A DNA stretch of 64,000 nucleotides from Levilinea sp. (GTDB lineage: Bacteria; Chloroflexota; Anaerolineae; Anaerolineales; Anaerolineaceae). Both the position numbers and the translations under genes were made by a program. The notes beneath the pieces are model-generated. The model saw only the letters and a program-made list of their open reading frames with translations. It was not told the DNA's origin and searched no databases. The stretch is taken from contig JARKPO010000005.1 in the NCBI GenBank assembly GCA_029975215.1, positions 310,001 to 374,000 of the forward strand, in the 5' to 3' direction. Positions 59,427-64,000 of the stretch are shown here, in pieces (position 1 is the stretch's first letter; each line of letters starts with the position of its first letter).

Positions 59427-62141
59427 ATGCAAACTTTGCTGGGAAAACATTGGCACCATCTTCCGGCGGCGGAAGTGGTACGGCTCTTGGACAGCAACGC
59501 GGAGCGCGGGTTGGACCGCTTTGAGGCGGAACGGCGCATTAAGCACTTTGGCCCCAACCGCCTGACCCCGAGCCAGCGTAAAAGTGCGCTGATGCGCTTT
59601 TTGGCGCAGTTTAACAACCCGCTGCTGTACATCCTCATTGCCGCGGCGCTGGTGACGGCCGTTCTCAAAAGCGCGGTGGATGGGGCGGTCATTTTTGGGG
59701 TGGTGCTGATCAATGCCCTGATCGGCTACTTGCAGGAGGCCCGCGCGGAACGGGCGATTGAAGCTTTGACGCAGGCCATGTCCACTGAGGCCGTCGTGCT
59801 GCGTGCGGGGGAACAGCGCCGCATCCCCGCTGAGGAACTGGTGCCGGGGGATCTGGTGCTGCTGGCGGCGGGCGACAAAATTCCTGCAGATCTGCGCCTG
59901 CTGCGCGTGCGCGATTTGCAGCTGGCCGAAGCTGCGCTGACGGGCGAGTCGGTTCCGGTACTGAAACACAATGAGGATAATTTACCCGAGGAGCTGATGT
60001 TGGCGGAGCGGCGCAACATGGCTTACGCGGCCACCTTCGTCACCGCCGGGCAAGGCCTGGGCGTGGTGGTGGCCACTGGCGATAATACCGAAATCGGCCG
60101 GATCTCCCGCCTGATCGCCGAGGCATCCAATCTGGAAACCCCGCTCACCCGCAACATCGCTGCCTTCAGCAAGCTGCTGCTGTACGCCATCCTGGCCCTG
60201 GCGGCGCTGACCTTCTTGATCGGCGTGGGACTGTACCGCCAGCCGCCGGTGGAGGCCATGCTGGCGGCCATTACCCTGGCGGTGGGGGCCATTCCCGAAG
60301 GGCTGCCCGCGGCGCTGACCATCACCCTGGCGATTGGGGTGGCGCGCATGGCGCGGCGGCAGGCCATCATCCGCAAGCTGCCCGCGGTGGAAGCGCTGGG
60401 GAGCGTCACCGTGATCTGTTCCGACAAAACCGGAACGCTGACCCAAAACCAGATGACGGTGCAGCAGGCCTTGGGCGCGCTGGACCGCTGCGGCGGCGGG
60501 CGGGCCTGTTACACCTTCAGCGGATTGGGCTACAATCCTCAGGGGAAAGTTCAGGTTCAGGATCAGCCCGTATCCTTATCAGATGATGCCGCCCTGCGCG
60601 AGGTGTTGACGGCGGGGGCTTTGTGTAACGACGCAGGGCTGGTGCTGGAGGACGGCCGCTGGAACGCCAGCGGTGACCCCACCGAGGCGGCCTTGCTGGT
60701 TTCAGCCCGCAAGGCTGGGCTGGATCTGGCGGCTTTGGCGGCGGCCCACCCGCGCGTGGATGTGATTCCCTTTGATTCGCAAAATCAATACATGGGCACG
60801 CTGCATGCCTTCCCAGAGGGGCAGCGGCTGTATGTGAAAGGCGGGGTGGAGGCTGTTTTACTGCGCTGCGTGCGGGCTTTGGATGCGGCAGGCCAACCCG
60901 TGCCCCTGGATGTGGGCGCCATTCACACCGCGGTGGATGAAATGGCTGCCCGCGGGCTGCGCGTATTGGCCTTTGCCCGCCGCGATTTGCCCGCTGCGCA
61001 GACCCAAGTGCGCGAAGACGACGTTGAGCGGCTGACCTTTTTAGGTTTGCAGGGCATGATGGATCCGCCGCGCCTGGAGACGGCCGAGGCGGTGCGCAAA
61101 TGCCAGCAGGCCGGTATCCGCGTGAAGATGATCACCGGCGACCATGCCCTGACCGCCCGCGCCATCGCCCACCAGATTAGCCTGGTCTCTGACCCGCAGG
61201 CCGAAGTGCTGACCGGGGAACAGCTGGCGCGGCTGAGCGACGACGAATTGATTGAGGCAGCGGTGCACACGGATGTGTTTGCGCGCGTTTCACCGGAACA
61301 GAAGCTGCGTCTGGTGGAGGCTTTGCAGGCGCGCGGCAACGTGGTGGCCATGACTGGTGACGGGGTGAACGATGCCCCAGCCCTCAGGCAGGCCGATATC
61401 GGCGTGGCCATGGGCATCACCGGCACCGAGGTGGCCAAAGAGGCGGCCGAAATGGTGCTGACCGACGACAATTTCGCCACCATTCAGGCCGCGGTGGAAG
61501 AAGGGCGTGGGATTTTTGACAATTTGACCAAGATCATCGCCTGGGTACTGCCCACCAACCTGGGCCTGGGGCTGATCATCCTGCTGGCGACCTTCCTCAA
61601 TGTGCCGCTGCCGGTGCTGCCCATTCAGGTGCTGTGGATCAACATGACCATCGGGGGGGTCCTGGGGCTGGTGTTGGCCCTGGAGCCCAAAGAACCGGAT
61701 ATCCTGCTGCGTAAACCGCGCGACCCGCGCGCTTCCATCCTTAACCCGGTGCTTTTAGGGCGGGTGGTCATTGTGGGGCTGCTGGTGATGGCGGGTGCCT
61801 TTGGGCTGTATGAATGGCAGATGCTGCGCGGGGTTCCGTTAACCGAGGCGCGCACGGTGGCCATCAATGCCGTGGCCTGGATCATGATTTTCTATTTGTT
61901 CAACTGCCGCTCACTGACCCAATCCATGTTCGCCATCGGCGTGTTCAGCAACCGCTGGGTATGGATCGGTGTAGGGGTGATGGTGGTTCTACAGGCGGCT
62001 TTCACCTACCTGCCGGTGATGAACCACCTGTTTGATACCGTCCCCATCTCGGTTTTGGCCTGGGCGGAAATTTTGGCCGTCAGCCTGCTGGCCTACGGCG
62101 GGGTGGAGCTGGAGAAATCCCTGCGGCGGCGCGGGCAGTGA
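59427..62141 (+). CDS. P-type cation-transporting ATPase (CtpF/PMA-like, type II)
   Basis: A 904-residue pump. The N-terminal cation-ATPase domain, TGES loop (LTGESVPVLK near 171), phosphorylation motif CSDKTGTLTQNQM (Asp near 332), nucleotide-binding KGGVE and MTGDGVNDAPAL hinge are all intact. Helix M4 has PEGLPAAL, as in calcium pumps. Helix M6, however, reads VLWINMTIGGVLGLVLALEP: the Thr and Asp that bind calcium in the NxxTDG motif are replaced by Ile and Gly, so the ion is uncertain. GGGAGG lies 6 bases before the chosen ATG. The following reductase gene starts 15 bases on and may be co-transcribed. Confidence 0.92.
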   Translation: MQTLLGKHWHHLPAAEVVRLLDSNAERGLDRFEAERRIKHFGPNRLTPSQRKSALMRFLAQFNNPLLYILIAAALVTAVLKSAVDGAVIFGVVLINALIGYLQEARAERAIEALTQAMSTEAVVLRAGEQRRIPAEELVPGDLVLLAAGDKIPADLRLLRVRDLQLAEAALTGESVPVLKHNEDNLPEELMLAERRNMAYAATFVTAGQGLGVVVATGDNTEIGRISRLIAEASNLETPLTRNIAAFSKLLLYAILALAALTFLIGVGLYRQPPVEAMLAAITLAVGAIPEGLPAALTITLAIGVARMARRQAIIRKLPAVEALGSVTVICSDKTGTLTQNQMTVQQALGALDRCGGGRACYTFSGLGYNPQGKVQVQDQPVSLSDDAALREVLTAGALCNDAGLVLEDGRWNASGDPTEAALLVSARKAGLDLAALAAAHPRVDVIPFDSQNQYMGTLHAFPEGQRLYVKGGVEAVLLRCVRALDAAGQPVPLDVGAIHTAVDEMAARGLRVLAFARRDLPAAQTQVREDDVERLTFLGLQGMMDPPRLETAEAVRKCQQAGIRVKMITGDHALTARAIAHQISLVSDPQAEVLTGEQLARLSDDELIEAAVHTDVFARVSPEQKLRLVEALQARGNVVAMTGDGVNDAPALRQADIGVAMGITGTEVAKEAAEMVLTDDNFATIQAAVEEGRGIFDNLTKIIAWVLPTNLGLGLIILLATFLNVPLPVLPIQVLWINMTIGGVLGLVLALEPKEPDILLRKPRDPRASILNPVLLGRVVIVGLLVMAGAFGLYEWQMLRGVPLTEARTVAINAVAWIMIFYLFNCRSLTQSMFAIGVFSNRWVWIGVGVMVVLQAAFTYLPVMNHLFDTVPISVLAWAEILAVSLLAYGGVELEKSLRRRGQ

Positions 62142-62156
62142 GATTTGGGGAGGAGT

Positions 62157-63488
62157 ATGAGGACTCGACGCATCCTGCAAGGAATTTTCTGGGTGGTGGT
62201 GTATCTGGCGCTCACCCTGGCACCTTTGCTGATCCTGCTGGTGGGGCAGCGCCCTCCCGGCCGGGCTTTGTACCGCGATTTTTCGGTGGCGTTGGGCTTT
62301 GCGGGCCTGGCGATGATGGCCCTGCAGTTTGCCCTGACCGCGCGCTTCCGCTTCTTAAAAGCGCCTTACGGCAGCGACATCGTCTATTTCTTTCACCGCC
62401 AAATCTCGCTGGTGGCCTTTGTCCTGATTTTGGCCCACCCGCTGCTGCTGTTTGTGTTTGACCCGCAGACTCTGACTCTGCTGAATGTGTTCAGCGCTCC
62501 CTGGCGGGCGCGCGCGGCGGTGACGGCCACGCTGGCGCTGATCGCATTGGTGCTCATCAGCATTTTCCGCAAGCAGTGGAAAATTGAATACACCCAATGG
62601 CGTATCTGGCACGGCTTTTTGGCGGCAGCGGCTGTGGGACTGGGGCTGGTTCATGCCGTTTTGGTGGGCTATTACATCAACACCCCTGCCAAACAGGTCT
62701 TGTGGGTGGGGTACGGCCTGTTTTGGGTGGGGCTGCTGGTGTGGGTGCGTGTGATCAAACCGATCATTCTGCTGCGGCGGCCCTATGTGATTGAAGAAGT
62801 GCGCCCGGAGCGCGGCAGCGCCTGGACCCTGGTCATGCGCCCCGACGGCCACCGCGGCTTTCGTTTTCAGCCCGGGCAGTTTGCCTGGATCACGGCGGGC
62901 AGCTCGCCCTTTGCGGATGCGGAACATCCCTTCTCCATCTCCTCCAGCGCCGAAGACCCTCAGCGCCTGAGCATGACCATCAAAGCCCTGGGTGACTTTA
63001 CCCGAACGGTGAAAGATTTGAAACCCGGCCAGCGCGTGTATCTGGATGGACCCTTCGGAGCCTTCAGCGTGGACCGCCACCCCCATGCGCGCGGGTTTGT
63101 GTTCATCGCCGGGGGGATCGGCATTACCCCCATGATGAGCATGCTGTCCACCCTGGCTGACCGCGGCGACCGGCGGCCCCTGTGGCTGCTGTACGCCAAC
63201 CGCGACTGGGAAAGCGTGACCTTTCGCGAAGAGATAGAGACCTTACAACAGCGCCTGGATCTGCGGGTGATCCACTTTTTGGAAACTCCCCCATCGGACT
63301 GGCAGGGTGAGACGGGCTTCATCAATGCAGAAAAGCTGACCCGCCATCTGCCCCCAGAGCGCACCCAAAATATGTACGAAATGTTCATCTGCGGGCCCAA
63401 GCCGATGATGGATGCGGTGGAAAAAGCCCTGGTGGAGATCAAAGTTCCGTTGGGCGATTTCCACTCTGAACGCTTTGATATGGTCTAA
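62157..63488 (+). CDS. Ferric-reductase-like transmembrane haem/FAD oxidoreductase
   Basis: A 443-residue protein with six transmembrane helices and a flavin reductase domain. Haem-ligand histidines are visible in two helices: FFHRQISLVAFVLILAHPLL and WRIWHGFLAAAAVGLGLVHA, the paired spacing of bis-haem ferric reductases and NADPH oxidases. The C-terminal half binds FAD (AEHPFSISSSAED) and NAD(P)H (AGGIGITPMMSML, ICGPKPMMDAV). It would carry electrons from cytoplasmic NAD(P)H across the membrane to iron or oxygen. Start set at the ATG with GGGGAGGAG upstream. It is directly followed by a 31-residue membrane peptide gene. Confidence 0.92.
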   Translation: MRTRRILQGIFWVVVYLALTLAPLLILLVGQRPPGRALYRDFSVALGFAGLAMMALQFALTARFRFLKAPYGSDIVYFFHRQISLVAFVLILAHPLLLFVFDPQTLTLLNVFSAPWRARAAVTATLALIALVLISIFRKQWKIEYTQWRIWHGFLAAAAVGLGLVHAVLVGYYINTPAKQVLWVGYGLFWVGLLVWVRVIKPIILLRRPYVIEEVRPERGSAWTLVMRPDGHRGFRFQPGQFAWITAGSSPFADAEHPFSISSSAEDPQRLSMTIKALGDFTRTVKDLKPGQRVYLDGPFGAFSVDRHPHARGFVFIAGGIGITPMMSMLSTLADRGDRRPLWLLYANRDWESVTFREEIETLQQRLDLRVIHFLETPPSDWQGETGFINAEKLTRHLPPERTQNMYEMFICGPKPMMDAVEKALVEIKVPLGDFHSERFDMV

Positions 63489-63505
63489 GCCAAGAGGAGG
63501 ACGAT

Positions 63506-63601
63506 ATGCGGCAGCGTTTTACGACCTGGTTGGCGGTGGGCATGGGGGTGGTGATTGTGATTGCGGCGCTGATTTTTGCCCTGGTGCAAAGCATACCCTG
63601 A
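63506..63601 (+). CDS. 31-residue single-helix membrane peptide
   Basis: A short gene found by reading the sequence: it starts MRQRFTTWLAVGMGVVIVIA and ends LVQSIP. A basic N terminus and one helix of about 22 hydrophobic residues indicate an inner-membrane peptide with its N terminus inside. GAGGAGG lies 6 bases before the ATG and the gene begins 17 bases after the reductase stop, so it is probably co-transcribed. Many respiratory oxidoreductases carry such small subunits; that role here is inferred from position only. Confidence 0.6.
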   Translation: MRQRFTTWLAVGMGVVIVIAALIFALVQSIP

Positions 63602-63637
63602 GCCGCGGCCTGGTGCACCTCACAAATGTATGCGGCC

Positions 63638-63991
63638 TCACCCCTGGGGCGTGGGGTCGTTTTCTTGTTCCGCCACCTCCGCCAGTTCGTTGCGCGTGAG
63701 CTGCTGCGCGGGGATGCCCAGGCGGAAGGCGGCTGAGGCGATGGCATGTGAGGCCACCGGCGCGGCCAGCAGGAGCAGCCCGATGAGGACAATATCTTTA
63801 CCCGGGGAGACTGGCGTCCAGAACAGACCCGCCACGAGCAGCAGCACCACCCCAAACACGCTGACTTTGCCGGTGGCATGCAGGCGGGTATACACATCCG
63901 GCAGACGGATGAAGCCGATGACACCGATGACGGAGAAGGCTGTGCCAATCAGCACCGCCAGGATCACGATCACACCAAAAAGAGTTTCCAT
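63638..63991 (-). CDS. mnhG: Monovalent cation/proton antiporter subunit G (MnhG/PhaG)
   Basis: A 117-residue membrane protein (120 if an in-frame GTG at the window edge is used). Three transmembrane helices and the family core FSVIGVIGFIRLPDVYTRLHATGKVSVFG identify MnhG/PhaG, the smallest subunit of the multi-subunit sodium or potassium/proton antiporter. In such clusters it follows the F subunit, and the GTGA at the window edge could be the overlap with that gene. The C-terminal tail is polar (NELAEVAEQENDPTPQG). The rest of the cluster should lie to the right of this window. Confidence 0.92.
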   Translation of the reverse strand: METLFGVIVILAVLIGTAFSVIGVIGFIRLPDVYTRLHATGKVSVFGVVLLLVAGLFWTPVSPGKDIVLIGLLLLAAPVASHAIASAAFRLGIPAQQLTRNELAEVAEQENDPTPQG

Positions 63992-64000
63992 CGCCGTCAC

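Overview
The window is about 60% G+C with no rRNA, CRISPR array or insertion sequence. It carries long multi-GAF and PAS sensor proteins, a very large PKD-repeat surface protein, Pro/Thr-rich lipoprotein linkers, a KimA-like potassium importer, a YIP1/CARDB/FtsX-type ABC module and family-1 sugar ABC transport. This mix resembles Chloroflexota, most likely Anaerolineae. That is an inference from gene content and protein style, since no marker gene was compared. Where promoters can be read they look like ordinary sigma-70 sites (TTGACN-N17-TATAAN), and most start codons have a GGAGG-type ribosome site.

Layout. 1-3.5 kb: flavodoxin-like protein, tRNA-Leu(CAA), YchF GTPase, SurE nucleotidase, isochorismatase-family hydrolase. 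3.6-10.8 kb: a type I restriction-modification operon read leftward (HEPN protein, HsdM, HsdS, HsdR), headed by a small HEPN-domain gene that overlaps hsdM. 11-17.7 kb: a coiled-coil membrane protein and a three-gene phosphorelay (hybrid multi-GAF histidine kinase, lone receiver, large receiver/winged-helix regulator). 17.8-20 kb: tRNA-Arg(GCG) and a membrane PAS-GGDEF diguanylate cyclase. 20.2-25 kb: a four-gene leftward ABC module (YIP1 membrane protein, ATPase, secreted CARDB-like protein, FtsX/MacB-like permease). 25.3-28.1 kb: a 28-residue membrane peptide gene, type II NADH dehydrogenase, Mrp Fe-S carrier. 28.1-33.6 kb: a potassium operon, KimA-like importer followed by KdpD and KdpE, with no kdpFABC in view. 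33.6-38.9 kb: a strong promoter, a structured leader with a possible pseudoknot and an intrinsic terminator, then a 1,610-residue PKD surface protein.

38.9-50.4 kb: DoxX/YceI divergent pair, ClpB, EamA and MFS transporters, a methyltransferase, an AAA ATPase with a nuclease-like tail, and a homocysteine methyltransferase beside a corrinoid-reactivation (RACo-like) protein. 50.5-56.5 kb: a GntR-controlled amino-sugar uptake and catabolism operon (binding protein, two permeases, ROK kinase, SIS isomerase/deaminase). 56.6-64 kb: MFS exporter, fasciclin lipoprotein, Lrp/AsnC regulator, P-type ATPase, ferric-reductase-like haem/flavin oxidoreductase with a 31-residue membrane peptide, and the edge of an Mnh/Pha-type antiporter cluster.

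The most interesting items are the structured leader RNA at 33.7-33.9 kb, the HEPN gene fused by overlap to the type I R-M operon, the KimA-KdpDE operon with helically phased TTGACA repeats in front of it, two tiny membrane-peptide genes, and several well-formed palindromic operators. All functional calls rest on motif recognition by eye; no database search was run.
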